The position numbers were made by a program, and so were the translations under genes. DNA of 64,000 nt. It comes from Virgisporangium aliadipatigenens (GTDB lineage: Bacteria > Actinomycetota > Actinomycetes > Mycobacteriales > Micromonosporaceae). The notes under the pieces were generated by a model. The model worked only from the letters and a program-made list of their open reading frames with translations. It searched no databases and was not told the origin of the DNA. Of this stretch, positions 8,775 through 17,407 are shown piece by piece (positions within the stretch are counted from its first letter, which is position 1; each line of letters opens with the position of its first letter). The stretch is taken from NCBI RefSeq assembly GCF_016863615.1, contig NZ_BOPF01000028.1, positions 1 to 64,000 of the forward strand, given 5' to 3'.

Positions 8775-10072
8775 GTGTTTTCTCCGTGCGCGGTCAGGGC
8801 GCGGTCGACCAGCAGGCCGGCCCAACCCAGGTAGGAGGTGGGGTCGAAGGCGTCGGCCAGTTCGGGGCGGTCCAGCGCCACCCGCAGGGAGACGTCGTCC
8901 GCGCGGGCCTTGGCCACCGCCGCCGCGACGATCTCCCGCGCCTCCTGCCGGCCGACGGTGGCGGCGAGCCGGGTGACGACGTTCTCCGCCATGTAGAGGT
9001 CGCCGGCCGCGTCCAGGTTGGACCGCATCCGGCGCGCGTCGACCCGCAGGTCCGCGACGAGGTCGCCGTGGTGGGCCGCCGCCGCGCCGCACAGCTTGAG
9101 CAGATCGGTCACGGCACCCCACTCCGCCTGCCATCTTCCGGGGGAACGCTGTAACTCCTGCGGTTGCCCCGCCAGGATCGAGGCGACGAGTCCGGGTACC
9201 CGGTGCGCACACGCCGTCACGAGGGTGGAGCGGGCCGGATTGCGTTTGTGCGGCATGGCCGACGAACCGCCGGGTGCGCCCTCCGCCAGTTCCCCCAACT
9301 CGGTTTGGGACAGCAACGTGACGTCCAGCGCGACGGTCGCGACGGCGCCCGTGACGACGGCGATCGCGGCGGCCAGCTCGGCCACCCGGGACCGGGAGGT
9401 GTGCCACGGCAGGTCGGGCGACGGCAACCCCAATTCCTGCGCGAGAAGAGCGGCCACGTGCGGCGCGGCGTCACCGAGGGCCGCGAGCGTGCCCACCGCC
9501 CCGCCGAACTGCACCGCCAACCGCTCCCGCCGCACCTGCGCGAGCCGGGTGCGCGCCTCGTCCAGCGCCACCAGCCACCCCGCGCACACCACCCCGAACG
9601 TCGTCGGCAACGCCTGCTGCAACAGCGTCCGTCCGAGCATGACCGTGTCGCGATGGCGCTCGGTGTGATCGGCGAGCGCGTCTGCCGCGACGGCGAGATC
9701 CTCCAGCACCGGCTCCGTGGCCGAACGCGCCACCAGCATCATGGCCGTGTCGACGACGTCCTGACTGGTGGCGCCCACGTGCACGGCTACCGCCGCGTCG
9801 GCCGGCACCCGCGCGGTCAGGTGCTTCACCAGCGCCGGAACGGGCGTCGCCGCCGACACCGCCTCCCGACCGATCTCGCCGATCGGGAACTGATCGGCCA
9901 CGCACGCCGCGGACACCGCCTCGGCGGCGGCGGCCGGAACGAGTCCCGCCCGCGCGCAGGCCCGCGCCAGCGCACCCTCGAAGTCGAGCATCGCCTGCAG
10001 CCACGCCGTCGCACCGACCCGCGCGTCGACCTCGGGAGTGCTGAACAGCCCACCGAACAGTGGATCAGACAT
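8771..10072 (-). CDS. pcaB: 3-Carboxy-cis,cis-muconate cycloisomerase
   Basis: Lactonises 3-carboxymuconate in the protocatechuate branch. The 433-residue product belongs to the fumarase/aspartase superfamily: HVGATSQD near residue 98 and the signature GGSSAMPHKRNP near residue 268 are both intact. Length is normal for bacterial PcaB. Its start lies inside the end of pcaG with an eight-base overlap. Confidence 0.95.
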   Translation of the reverse strand: MSDPLFGGLFSTPEVDARVGATAWLQAMLDFEGALARACARAGLVPAAAAEAVSAACVADQFPIGEIGREAVSAATPVPALVKHLTARVPADAAVAVHVGATSQDVVDTAMMLVARSATEPVLEDLAVAADALADHTERHRDTVMLGRTLLQQALPTTFGVVCAGWLVALDEARTRLAQVRRERLAVQFGGAVGTLAALGDAAPHVAALLAQELGLPSPDLPWHTSRSRVAELAAAIAVVTGAVATVALDVTLLSQTELGELAEGAPGGSSAMPHKRNPARSTLVTACAHRVPGLVASILAGQPQELQRSPGRWQAEWGAVTDLLKLCGAAAAHHGDLVADLRVDARRMRSNLDAAGDLYMAENVVTRLAATVGRQEAREIVAAAVAKARADDVSLRVALDRPELADAFDPTSYLGWAGLLVDRALTAHGENT

Positions 10073-10640
10073 CGAAGAAGACTGTCTCCCCTTCGCCCTG
10101 GAGCCGGATGTCGAACCGGTATCCGCCCTCGACCGCGGTCGCCACCAGGGTACCGGCGCGGCTCGGATCCGGCAGTCCGACGAGAACGGGGTCGGCGGCG
10201 TTGGCGGCCTCCTCGTCGGGGAAGTACAGGCGGGTCACGACCCGGTCGAGCAGCCCGCGCGCGAAGACCGACACGTCGAGGTGCGGCGCCTCGACGGCCC
10301 CGCCGCCGGCCGGCAGCGCGCCGGGTTTCACCGTGACGATCCGGTACGTGCCGTCCGGCCCGGTGGGACACCGCCCGAACCCGCGAAAACCGTCCACTGT
10401 GGACTTCGCCGCGCCGCGCGGGTCGTCCGGGTGGTCGAAGCGCCCGTCGGGATCGGCCTGCCAGGTCTCGATGAGCGCGTCCGGGACGGGCTGCCCGGCG
10501 CCGTCGTACACGGTGCCGGTGATGGTGAACGCACCCTCCACAGTGGACGGCACCACGAACGGCCCGTCCTCCCACGGCAGCCCGATGTGCAGGAACGGCC
10601 CCACCGTCTGCGAGGCGGTGATGGCCGGGGTCTCAGTCAT
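10065..10640 (-). CDS. pcaG: Protocatechuate 3,4-dioxygenase, alpha subunit
   Basis: The 191-residue subunit pairs with PcaH to form the iron ring-cleavage dioxygenase. It begins MTETPAITASQTVGPFLHIG, the usual alpha-subunit start. The iron ligands of the beta subunit are replaced, as expected for the alpha chain: APHLDVSVFARG stands where PcaH has PAHIHFSLFG. Its start overlaps the end of pcaH by eight bases. Two TCCAC...GTGGA palindromes lie within the gene (10392-10404 and 10536-10548). Confidence 0.95.
   Translation of the reverse strand: MTETPAITASQTVGPFLHIGLPWEDGPFVVPSTVEGAFTITGTVYDGAGQPVPDALIETWQADPDGRFDHPDDPRGAAKSTVDGFRGFGRCPTGPDGTYRIVTVKPGALPAGGGAVEAPHLDVSVFARGLLDRVVTRLYFPDEEAANAADPVLVGLPDPSRAGTLVATAVEGGYRFDIRLQGEGETVFFDV
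10392..10404. repeat. GTCCACTGTGGAC palindrome, copy 2
   Basis: Perfect copy inside pcaG, in frame as Ser-Thr-Val-Asp. A near copy (CTCCACAGTGGAC) lies at 10536-10548 in the same gene. Confidence 0.7.
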
Positions 10641-11346
10641 CGTCCCCCTCCTCTTCGAACGGCGTCGTTTCGGCGCCGCGCAGCACGATGTCCCAGCGGT
10701 AGGCCAACGCCCACTCGGGCTCCGTGGCACTCAGGTCGAAGCGCGACACCAGACGCTTGCGGGCCCTGGGATCGCGGATCGAGTTCATGACGGGATCCTG
10801 GGCGAAGAGCGAGTCGTCCGGGAAGTACATCTGCGTCACGAGCCGCTGCGTGAACGCCCGCCCGAAGAGCGAGAAGTGGATGTGTGCCGGTCGCCAGGCG
10901 TTGTGGTGATTGCCCCACGGATAGGCCCCCGGCATGATCGTCAGGAACCGGAACCCGCCGTCCCGGTCGGTGAGGGCCCGCCCGGCGCCCGTGAAGTGCG
11001 GGTCCAGCGGCGCGGGCCAGGTGTCGCGCGCGTGCCTGTAGCGACCGCCCGCATTGGCCTGCCAGATCTCCACCAGCGTTTCCGGTACCGGCCGCCCGTC
11101 GGACTCGATCACCCGGCCCAGCACGATGATCCGCTGCCCCACGGCCTCGCCGCCGCTGTCCCGGGTCAGGTCGGCGTCGTCCGCCGTGACGCGGTCCTCG
11201 CCCAGCACCGGCCCGGTGATCTCGGTCAGCCGATGCGGCAGCAGAACGGGCTTCTGCGACGGCGCGCGCAGGACCGTGGATTTGTACTCCGGACTGAGCA
11301 GCGGCGGATGAACCCCGTCCGGCCGCACGTACGACGGCAGTTTCAC
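10633..11346 (-). CDS. pcaH: Protocatechuate 3,4-dioxygenase, beta subunit
   Basis: The catalytic subunit, 237 residues, cleaves protocatechuate between its hydroxyl groups. The four expected Fe(III) ligands are visible: Tyr in GGRYRH, Tyr in PGAYPWG, and both His of PAHIHFSLFG. The GTG start follows GGGAGG and overlaps the pcaJ stop (GTGA). Confidence 0.95.
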   Translation of the reverse strand: MKLPSYVRPDGVHPPLLSPEYKSTVLRAPSQKPVLLPHRLTEITGPVLGEDRVTADDADLTRDSGGEAVGQRIIVLGRVIESDGRPVPETLVEIWQANAGGRYRHARDTWPAPLDPHFTGAGRALTDRDGGFRFLTIMPGAYPWGNHHNAWRPAHIHFSLFGRAFTQRLVTQMYFPDDSLFAQDPVMNSIRDPRARKRLVSRFDLSATEPEWALAYRWDIVLRGAETTPFEEEGDDD

Positions 11347-12095
11347 GCGGAAACCCCTCCCTTGGTCGCTTCGAGGTGGCGCAGGATCTTCAGTTCCTCG
11401 GCGGTGGGCGGCGGGGTGGTCTCCAGGTCGGCCGCGACGGCGAGGTCCCAGCCGGTGGCGTCGCGCGCCTGCTCGACGGTCACGCCCGGGTGCAGCGCGG
11501 TCAGCGTCAGCTCCGCCGTGTCGGGGTCGGGGGAGAGGACCCCGAGATCGGTGATCACCCGGCGCGGCCCGGCGCCCCGGAAGCCCAGCCCGTCCCGCTT
11601 GGCGCCGACGCTCGTCACGAAGTCGACCCGTTCGACGAACGCGCGGGGGCTCTGGCGCACCACCACCGTCACCTCCTTGCAGGAGGCCGCGATCTCCGGC
11701 GCCCCGCCGGCGCCCGGCAGCCGCACCTTCGGATCGCGGTAGTCGCCGCCGATGACGGTGGTGTTGATGTTCGCGAACCGGTCGAGCTGCGCGGCACCGA
11801 GGAATCCCACGTCGATCCGGCCCGGCTGGAGCCAGTAGTTGAAGATCTCCGGCACGGACACCACCGAGTCGGCCGTCTCGGCGAGCACGCCGTCGCCGAT
11901 GGACAGCGGCAGGTGGCCGGGCTTCGCGCCGATCGTGCCCGACTCGTAGATGAGCACGAGGTTTGGCGCGTGCGTGCGGCGGGCCAGGTTGGCGGCGGTG
12001 CTCGGCAGGCCGATCCCGACGAAGCACACCGCCCCGTCGCGCAACGTCCGCGACGCCGCCACCGACATCATCTCGTCAGCGGAGTACGCATTCAT
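11343..12095 (-). CDS. pcaJ: 3-Oxoadipate CoA-transferase, subunit B
   Basis: With PcaI transfers CoA from succinyl-CoA to 3-oxoadipate. The 250-residue chain carries the active-site glutamate segment LIYESGTIGAKPGHLPLS and the glycine-rich GIGLPS loop. The ATG overlaps the pcaI stop (ATGA), giving the usual two-subunit arrangement. The enzyme that should use its product, 3-oxoadipyl-CoA thiolase (PcaF), is not encoded in this window. Confidence 0.93.
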   Translation of the reverse strand: MNAYSADEMMSVAASRTLRDGAVCFVGIGLPSTAANLARRTHAPNLVLIYESGTIGAKPGHLPLSIGDGVLAETADSVVSVPEIFNYWLQPGRIDVGFLGAAQLDRFANINTTVIGGDYRDPKVRLPGAGGAPEIAASCKEVTVVVRQSPRAFVERVDFVTSVGAKRDGLGFRGAGPRRVITDLGVLSPDPDTAELTLTALHPGVTVEQARDATGWDLAVAADLETTPPPTAEELKILRHLEATKGGVSA

Positions 12096-12886
12096 AGATC
12101 CTCCAGCCACCGTGTGAAGGCCTCCCGGTCCCGGCCGATCGGATCCCACTTCTGGTAGAACTCGTTGTCCCGCACCGAGTAGCCGTGGGCGTAGGACGGG
12201 TGCGCGCCGCCCGGCACGTGCGCCACGCGGGTGATCACCCAGGACGGGAGCACCACCGCGCCCGGCCGTGGCTCCAGCCGGTCGACCACTTCCTCGACCG
12301 TCACGAGGGAACGCCGTGCGCTCAGCACCGCCTCCTTCTGCACGCCGACGATGCCCCACAGCTGGACGTTCCCCGCACGGTCGGCCTGTTGCGCGTGCAC
12401 GATCGCGACGTCCGGGTTGAGCGCCGGGACGGCCGTCAGCACCTCCCCGGTGAACGGGCACGTGATCGGCTTGATCGTCTCCGTCTGGTGCACGAGGTCG
12501 GTGCCCACGTACCCGCGCAGCACCGCGAACGGCAGGCCCGACGCGCCGGCCACGTACCGGTTCGCCATGCCCGCGTGGCTGTGCTCCTCCAGCTCCAGCG
12601 GCACCGGCCAGGAGTCCTTCACCGCGTCCCGGAACCGGTGCAGCGAGCCCACGCCCGGGTTCCCGCCCCAGGAGAAGATCAGCTTGCGCGCGCAGCCGGC
12701 CCCGATGAGTTGGTCGTAGACCAGGTCCGGCGTCATGCGCACGAGCGTCAGGTCCCGCCGCTTCTGCCGGATGATCTCGTGCCCCGCCGCGAACGGGATC
12801 AGGTGCGTGAAGCCCTCCAGCGCCACGGTGTCGCCGTCACGGACGAGTTCCGCGACGGCGTCGTGCAGGGAGACCAGTTCCGCCAT
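12092..12886 (-). CDS. pcaI: 3-Oxoadipate CoA-transferase, subunit A
   Basis: The 264-residue partner of PcaJ contains the CoA-binding glycine motif SWGGNPGVGS and the family segments GFTHLIPFAAGHE and HAQQADRAGNVQLWG. The ATG lies only three bases downstream of the pobA stop, so the two genes are almost certainly cotranscribed. Confidence 0.93.
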   Translation of the reverse strand: MAELVSLHDAVAELVRDGDTVALEGFTHLIPFAAGHEIIRQKRRDLTLVRMTPDLVYDQLIGAGCARKLIFSWGGNPGVGSLHRFRDAVKDSWPVPLELEEHSHAGMANRYVAGASGLPFAVLRGYVGTDLVHQTETIKPITCPFTGEVLTAVPALNPDVAIVHAQQADRAGNVQLWGIVGVQKEAVLSARRSLVTVEEVVDRLEPRPGAVVLPSWVITRVAHVPGGAHPSYAHGYSVRDNEFYQKWDPIGRDREAFTRWLEDL

Positions 12887-12889
12887 GCG

Positions 12890-14071
12890 TCAGAGCCTTT
12901 CGTACGCGAGACCGACGTAGTTCTCGGCGAGGCTGGTGCGGGCCGGGTCGGAGGCGGCCGTGTAGCGCAGTTGCGCCAGTTGCAGCCGCCGGTCGAACGG
13001 GTCCGCGTCCGGCGCCAGGTGCAGCATCGACGTCATCCACCAGGAGAAGTGCTCCGCGCGCCAGACCCGCTTGAGGCAGTCGGCGGAGTAGCTGTCGAGG
13101 AGCCGTTCGTCCTTGTTGCGGACGAACTCCTCGACGGCCCGCGCGAGCAGGCGTACGTCGGCGATCGCCAGGTTCATCCCCTTGGCCCCGGTCGGGGGAA
13201 CGATATGAGCCGCGTCGCCGGCCAGGAAGAGCCGCCCGTGGCGCAGCGGTTCGGCGACGAAGCTGCGCATCGGCGTGACGCCCTTGTCCAGGATCGGCCC
13301 GCTCGTCAGCGTGAACCCGTCCCGGGTCGCCAGCCGGGCGCTCAACTCGTCCCAGATGCGCGCGTCGGACCAATCGGCGATGTCCTCCTCGGGCGGCACC
13401 TGGAGATACAGGCGGGTGATCTCCGGCGAACGCATGCTGTGCAACGCGAACCCGCGCTCATGGTACGTGTAGATCAGTTCGTCGGCCGACGGTGCGGTCC
13501 GCGCCAACACCCCCAGCCACGCGAACGGGTACGCCCGTTCGAAGATCGTCAGCACGCTCTGCGGGATCGACTGCCGGGCCACCCCGTGGAACCCGTCGCA
13601 GCCGGCGACGACGTCGCAGGTCAGCTCCTGGGCGGTCCCGTCGGCGCCGCGCCAGGTGATGCGCGGGGCGTCGGTGGTGAGGTCGTGCAGGGCCACGTCG
13701 GAGACGTCGAACAGGAGCGGCTCCCCGGCGGCCAGGCGCAGCGCGATGAGGTCCTTCACCACCTCCTGCTGCCCGTAGACCGTGATCGGGTGGCCGGTCA
13801 GCCCGGACAGGTCGACCCGGTGGTCCACCCCGTCGAAGCGCAGCGCGAAGCCGTGGTGCGGCAGCCCTTCGCGGTCCAGGCGTTCACCGGCGCCGGTCTC
13901 GCGCAGCAGCTCGACCGTGGGGTGCTCGAGCACGCCGGCGCGCACCCGCTTCTCGACGTACTCACGGCTGCGCCGTTCGAGGACGACGGAGTCGATGCCG
14001 GCGAGGCGCAGCAGGTGGGCCAGCATGAGGCCGGCCGGGCCCGCACCGACGATGCCCACGCGGGTCCGCAC
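12890..14071 (-). CDS. pobA: 4-Hydroxybenzoate 3-monooxygenase
   Basis: FAD- and NAD(P)H-dependent hydroxylase that makes protocatechuate, the substrate of the following pca genes. The 393-residue product shows the three flavoprotein hydroxylase motifs: GAGPAG at the N-terminus, the DG motif in GCDGFHGVAR and the FAD-ribityl GD motif in LFLAGDAAHIVPPTGAKGMN. Length is the family standard. The GTG start follows GAGGAGG. It heads the leftward pca operon, divergent from the IclR-type regulator with 178 bases between the start codons. Confidence 0.95.
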   Translation of the reverse strand: MRTRVGIVGAGPAGLMLAHLLRLAGIDSVVLERRSREYVEKRVRAGVLEHPTVELLRETGAGERLDREGLPHHGFALRFDGVDHRVDLSGLTGHPITVYGQQEVVKDLIALRLAAGEPLLFDVSDVALHDLTTDAPRITWRGADGTAQELTCDVVAGCDGFHGVARQSIPQSVLTIFERAYPFAWLGVLARTAPSADELIYTYHERGFALHSMRSPEITRLYLQVPPEEDIADWSDARIWDELSARLATRDGFTLTSGPILDKGVTPMRSFVAEPLRHGRLFLAGDAAHIVPPTGAKGMNLAIADVRLLARAVEEFVRNKDERLLDSYSADCLKRVWRAEHFSWWMTSMLHLAPDADPFDRRLQLAQLRYTAASDPARTSLAENYVGLAYERL

Positions 14072-14136
14072 AGGGTGCCTCCTCGTTCTGGTGTTGGCCC
14101 ACTTTGCGTCGACCGGCTACCCGACTCCGCTCGCGT

Positions 14137-14151
14137 TTCCGTTGAACGGAA
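14137..14151. promoter_or_regulatory. Palindromic operator for the IclR-type regulator
   Basis: TTCCGTTGAACGGAA is a perfect 15-base palindrome (TTCCGTT-G-AACGGAA) in the divergent pobA/pcaR promoter region. IclR regulators of aromatic catabolism bind operators of this length and style, so it is the likely site for both autoregulation and control of the pca operon. Confidence 0.7.
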
Positions 14152-14166
14152 GGCAGGATGGCGTTC

Positions 14167-14253
14167 ATGAGCGGAGGCTTGCCGGAGCGAATCGTGGGGC
14201 TCTGTGCGCTCGCGTCTCGTGGCGCCGGTGAGCGGAGCGAGGCGGCGGCATGA
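14167..14253 (+). CDS. 28-codon leader ORF, copy A of a repeated upstream module
   Basis: This short ORF (MSGGLPERIVGLCAL, ending [10 protein letters not shown]) ends in TGA that overlaps the ATG of the IclR gene (ATGA). An ORF of exactly the same length and 86% nucleotide identity (75 of 87 bases, no gaps, my count) precedes a sugar permease gene at 49253-49339. An in-frame ATG at 14158 after GGAAGGCAGG could extend it by three codons. The overlap implies that translation of the regulator is coupled to the leader. I do not know its function; conservation of length and reading frame argues against chance. Confidence 0.6.
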   Translation: MSGGLPERIVGLCALASRGAGERSEAAA

Positions 14254-15023
14254 GCACGCGCAGGGAGCCGGGGGTCTCCGTGACGGCGCGGCTGTTGCGC
14301 GTGTTCGAGGCGTTCACGGCGGAACAACCGCGGCTCACCCTGTCCGAGATCGCCCGCCGGGTCGGACTCCCGCTCGCCACGGCCCACCGCATGATCGACG
14401 AACTGGTCCGCTGGGGCGCGCTCGAACGCGACGACGACGCCAGGTACCACATCGGACTGCGGCTGTGGGAGGTCGGCGCACTGGCACCACGCGGCCTGGG
14501 CGTGCGGGAACGGGCGATGCCGTTCCTCGAGGACCTCTACGAGGCCACCCACCAGAACGTCCAGCTCGCGGTGCGCGACGGTGTCGAGGCGCTCTACGTC
14601 GAACGCCTCTCCGGCCGTGGCGCCGTCAAGGTGATCTCCCGGGTGGGTGGCCGGCTCCCGCTGCACGCCACCGGCGTGGGGCTGGCCCTGCTCGCGTTCG
14701 CCCCCGCCGACGTGCAGGAACAGGTGCTCGCGGGGCCGCTGCGGGCGTTCACCCGAAAAACCGTGACGAGCGCCCACGAGCTGCGGCGGGTCCTCGCCAC
14801 CGTGCGCCTGGAGGGGGTCGTGATCATCGAGGGCGGCGTCGACCTGGACGCGCTCTCGGTGGCCGCGCCCATCTTCGACCGCACCGACCAGGTGGCCGCG
14901 GCCCTGTCGATCGTGATCCCCGCGAGCGAACCTCCCGCGCCGTACACGCCGGTGGTGCGGGCCGCGGCGCGGGGGGTCTCCCGGGCACTCGGGGCACCCC
15001 GCGCGCTGCGCCGTCCGACCTGA
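14250..15023 (+). CDS. pcaR: IclR-family regulator of the pob/pca operon
   Basis: The 257-residue protein has an N-terminal winged helix-turn-helix (LSEIARRVGLPLATAHRMID, about residues 28-47) and a C-terminal effector domain (from about 80), standard for IclR. Its position divergent from pobA, with a palindromic operator between, makes it the likely sensor of a pathway metabolite such as protocatechuate or 3-oxoadipate. Translation starts inside the end of the 28-codon leader. The gene name is assigned by context. Confidence 0.8.
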   Translation: MSTRREPGVSVTARLLRVFEAFTAEQPRLTLSEIARRVGLPLATAHRMIDELVRWGALERDDDARYHIGLRLWEVGALAPRGLGVRERAMPFLEDLYEATHQNVQLAVRDGVEALYVERLSGRGAVKVISRVGGRLPLHATGVGLALLAFAPADVQEQVLAGPLRAFTRKTVTSAHELRRVLATVRLEGVVIIEGGVDLDALSVAAPIFDRTDQVAAALSIVIPASEPPAPYTPVVRAAARGVSRALGAPRALRRPT

Positions 15024-15051
15024 ACTTTCTGTCGTACCGCGGGTCTAGCGT

Positions 15052-16428
15052 GTGCCCGTGACCATCCAGGCGTACGCGTACCTCGCCGAGTCCAGCCTCG
15101 CCGGGCGCGACCTGCGCCTGCAGACCTCCTCCGACGGCCGGTTCCCGCGCTTCTTCACCGGGTTCCTGACCACGCCCGAGCCGGCTGCGCTGGGGCTGCT
15201 CGCCGTCGCCGAGGTGGCCCGCACCCGCTACTACCGGCCGCGCGATCCCGCCGGCCTCGACCCGGTCGTGACGGGCAGCGCCGACCGGCTGCGCTTCGAG
15301 TCGTTCTCCGGGTGCTGCGGCGTCTACGCCCGGCTCGACGTGCTCCCCGCCGGCCTCGACGGCGACGTGCTCGGACCCGGCACGACAAACGTCGACGTCA
15401 ACGACCCGCTGCGCCGCGCGCTGACCGACGTCACCGGCCTGGAGCCGCTGCACCTGAGCGTCGGGCCGGACGACCTGACGGTGTCCACAATGGACGGTGC
15501 CGTGGTGGAGCGGAAGGTGCCGCTGCCCGACCGGTGGCTGCGCGGGTTCGCCGAGGTGCCGGTGATCGCGTCGGCGTTCGACCCGCGGGCCGAGCTGGAC
15601 ATCGCCGAGGCCCGCGCCTTCCTGCACCGGCTGCCGGCCGGGCGGGACACGTCGGTGCTGTGGGCGGTGCCGGCGGGCCGCGCGCTCCGGCTCACCTCGC
15701 GGCCGGTGCCCGGCGCCGTGTGCCTGGCCGGCGCGGGGCGGCTCGCGGCGCTGCGGCCGCTGCTGCGCTTCGCCTCCGCGCTGCGCGTCTACGGGCCGCC
15801 GGTCGGGGCCGGCAACGCGCCGGTCGCGAGCACCTGGGAGCTGGACACCGGTGCGCTGCGGCTGTCGCTGACCCTCTCCCCGGAGCCGCGGCGCGGGTTC
15901 TCCGGGGAGGGGGCGGTGCTGCCGTCGCTGGCCGACGCCGAGGACGAGGACGCCGAGCTGATCGGTTCCCTCCTGGCGTGGGACCCGACCGTGGACGTCG
16001 CCGTGCTTGCGGCCCGCGCCGACATTCCGGTCGAACGGACCCGCGCCGCGCTCATCCGCCTCGGCACCGCGGGGCAGGTCGGCTACGACGTCTCCGAGGC
16101 GGCGTACTTCCACCGCGTGCTGCCCTACGACGCCACGCGCGCGGCCCGGGACAATCCCCGCCTGGTGGCCGCCCGCGCACTCGTCGAGGCGGGCGCGGTC
16201 GAGGCCGGCGACGGCGCGGTCGCGACGGTGCGCAGCGGCGAGCGGGCCTACCGGGTGCGGCGCGACGGCGCGGCGTTCACCTGCACCTGCGAGTGGTGGG
16301 GCCGCTACCGGGGCGGGCGCGGGCCGTGCAAGCACGCGCTCGCCGTATCCCTCGCCGGGGCCGCGCTCGCCGGCACCGTGGCCGAGGACGCGCCCGCCTT
16401 CGCTCCCGCCGATCAGCCGCCGAGCTGA
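15052..16428 (+). CDS. SWIM zinc-finger protein
   Basis: The 458-residue product ends with a SWIM zinc finger, CTC followed by GPCKH (C-x-C...C-x-H), at about residues 408-428. The remainder is actinobacterial-specific and lacks a known enzymatic fold. In other genomes such proteins often sit beside MoxR/VWA or HEAT-type proteins; here no MoxR or VWA gene is present. The start is GTG 15052 or GTG 15058; a TAGCGT box just upstream suggests a leaderless message. The 3' end overlaps the converging epimerase gene by 16 bases. Confidence 0.7.
   Translation: MPVTIQAYAYLAESSLAGRDLRLQTSSDGRFPRFFTGFLTTPEPAALGLLAVAEVARTRYYRPRDPAGLDPVVTGSADRLRFESFSGCCGVYARLDVLPAGLDGDVLGPGTTNVDVNDPLRRALTDVTGLEPLHLSVGPDDLTVSTMDGAVVERKVPLPDRWLRGFAEVPVIASAFDPRAELDIAEARAFLHRLPAGRDTSVLWAVPAGRALRLTSRPVPGAVCLAGAGRLAALRPLLRFASALRVYGPPVGAGNAPVASTWELDTGALRLSLTLSPEPRRGFSGEGAVLPSLADAEDEDAELIGSLLAWDPTVDVAVLAARADIPVERTRAALIRLGTAGQVGYDVSEAAYFHRVLPYDATRAARDNPRLVAARALVEAGAVEAGDGAVATVRSGERAYRVRRDGAAFTCTCEWWGRYRGGRGPCKHALAVSLAGAALAGTVAEDAPAFAPADQPPS
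15483..15495. repeat. GTCCACAATGGAC variant
   Basis: Inside the SWIM gene, in frame as Ser-Thr-Met-Asp with the rare codon ACA. Confidence 0.65.
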
Positions 16429-17279
16429 TCCCGCCAGGCGTGGCGCGGCGTGTAGCCGAGCAGCCGCCGGGCCTTGTCGATGGAGAGCAGCGTCTCGGTC
16501 CCCTCGAGCGGCCGCTTGACGGGCGTGTCCGGGAAGTACTCGGCGGCGAGTTCGGCACTCGGGCGGCTCATCACCGTGTCGGCGTTGGCGATCACGAACA
16601 CCTCCGTCCCCGGCCGCTCGTAGTCCAGGGCGAGCCGCACCGCCTGGGCGCCGTCGCGGGCGTCGATGTAGCCCCACAGGTTCCAGATCCGCTTGCGCGG
16701 GTCGCTGTCGAACGCGGGGAACGCGGCGTAGTCGCCGGGCTCCATCACGTTGGAGAAGCGCAGGCCGACGGCGGTCAGTTCGGGGTCCCAGCGGCAGAAC
16801 TGCGCCACCATCTGCTCCTCGAGGTGCTTGCCCAGCGAGTACGTGCTCTCCGGCCGGGCCGGGTACTCCTCGTCGACGGGCAGGTACGGCGGCGGCACGT
16901 CGAACGGCAGCCCGAGCACCGTCTCGCTCGATGCCCACACGATGCGCTTGATGCCGGCGACGCGGGCGGCGGCGAAGACGTTGTAACTGGCGGTCAGGTT
17001 GTTGGCGAAGATCGCCGCGTTGGGCGCGATGCCCGGCGCGGGGATCGCGGCGAGGTGCACGACGGCGTCGAGCCCGCTGTGCCGGTCGTCGATGCCGGCG
17101 AGCGCCCCGACGACCTGCCCGTAGTCGGTGAGGTCGACGCGCGTGTGCGGCCCCTGCGGGGTGCGCGGCGCCTGGATGTCCAGGTTGACGACCTCGTGGC
17201 CGTGTGCGGTCAACTCCTCGACGACGGCGCGACCGAGCTTGCCGCTGCCACCGGTCACTGCGATGCGGTACGTGTTCAC
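16413..17279 (-). CDS. NAD-dependent epimerase/dehydratase (extended SDR)
   Basis: The 288-residue protein has the nucleotide-binding GGSGKLG at residues 10-16, the ASSE active-site Ser region and YSLGK, the catalytic Tyr-x3-Lys. It resembles sugar-nucleotide epimerases and uronate dehydrogenases, but the substrate cannot be read from the sequence. The GTG start has no ribosome site; TAAGACT just upstream suggests a leaderless start. It converges with the SWIM gene. Confidence 0.75.
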   Translation of the reverse strand: MNTYRIAVTGGSGKLGRAVVEELTAHGHEVVNLDIQAPRTPQGPHTRVDLTDYGQVVGALAGIDDRHSGLDAVVHLAAIPAPGIAPNAAIFANNLTASYNVFAAARVAGIKRIVWASSETVLGLPFDVPPPYLPVDEEYPARPESTYSLGKHLEEQMVAQFCRWDPELTAVGLRFSNVMEPGDYAAFPAFDSDPRKRIWNLWGYIDARDGAQAVRLALDYERPGTEVFVIANADTVMSRPSAELAAEYFPDTPVKRPLEGTETLLSIDKARRLLGYTPRHAWRDQLGG

Positions 17280-17363
17280 GGCACCAGTCTTACCCGGCCG
17301 CGACGCGGGGAGGCGGTCGAAATCTGGCCGGCGGGCCCGCGTCCGGCGCCCGGCCGCGCTAAC

Positions 17364-17377
17364 CTACTCGTGAGTAG
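17364..17377. promoter_or_regulatory. Palindrome before the small 98-residue protein gene
   Basis: CTACTCGTGAGTAG is a perfect 14-base palindrome 31 bases before the GTG of the following gene, next to a TAGATA box. It looks like a repressor operator, but no regulator is adjacent to assign. Confidence 0.45.
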
Positions 17378-17407
17378 ATACGCCGACCTATCGACAGGAG
17401 ACCCGCT

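Noticed and set aside
10633-12027. 464-codon reading of pcaH with a long N-terminal extension
   Set aside because: The extension overlaps pcaJ; the GTG after GGGAGG gives the standard PcaH start and length.
14824-16938. 704-codon minus-strand frame across the SWIM and epimerase genes
   Set aside because: Covers two well-supported genes, has shadow composition and no domain.
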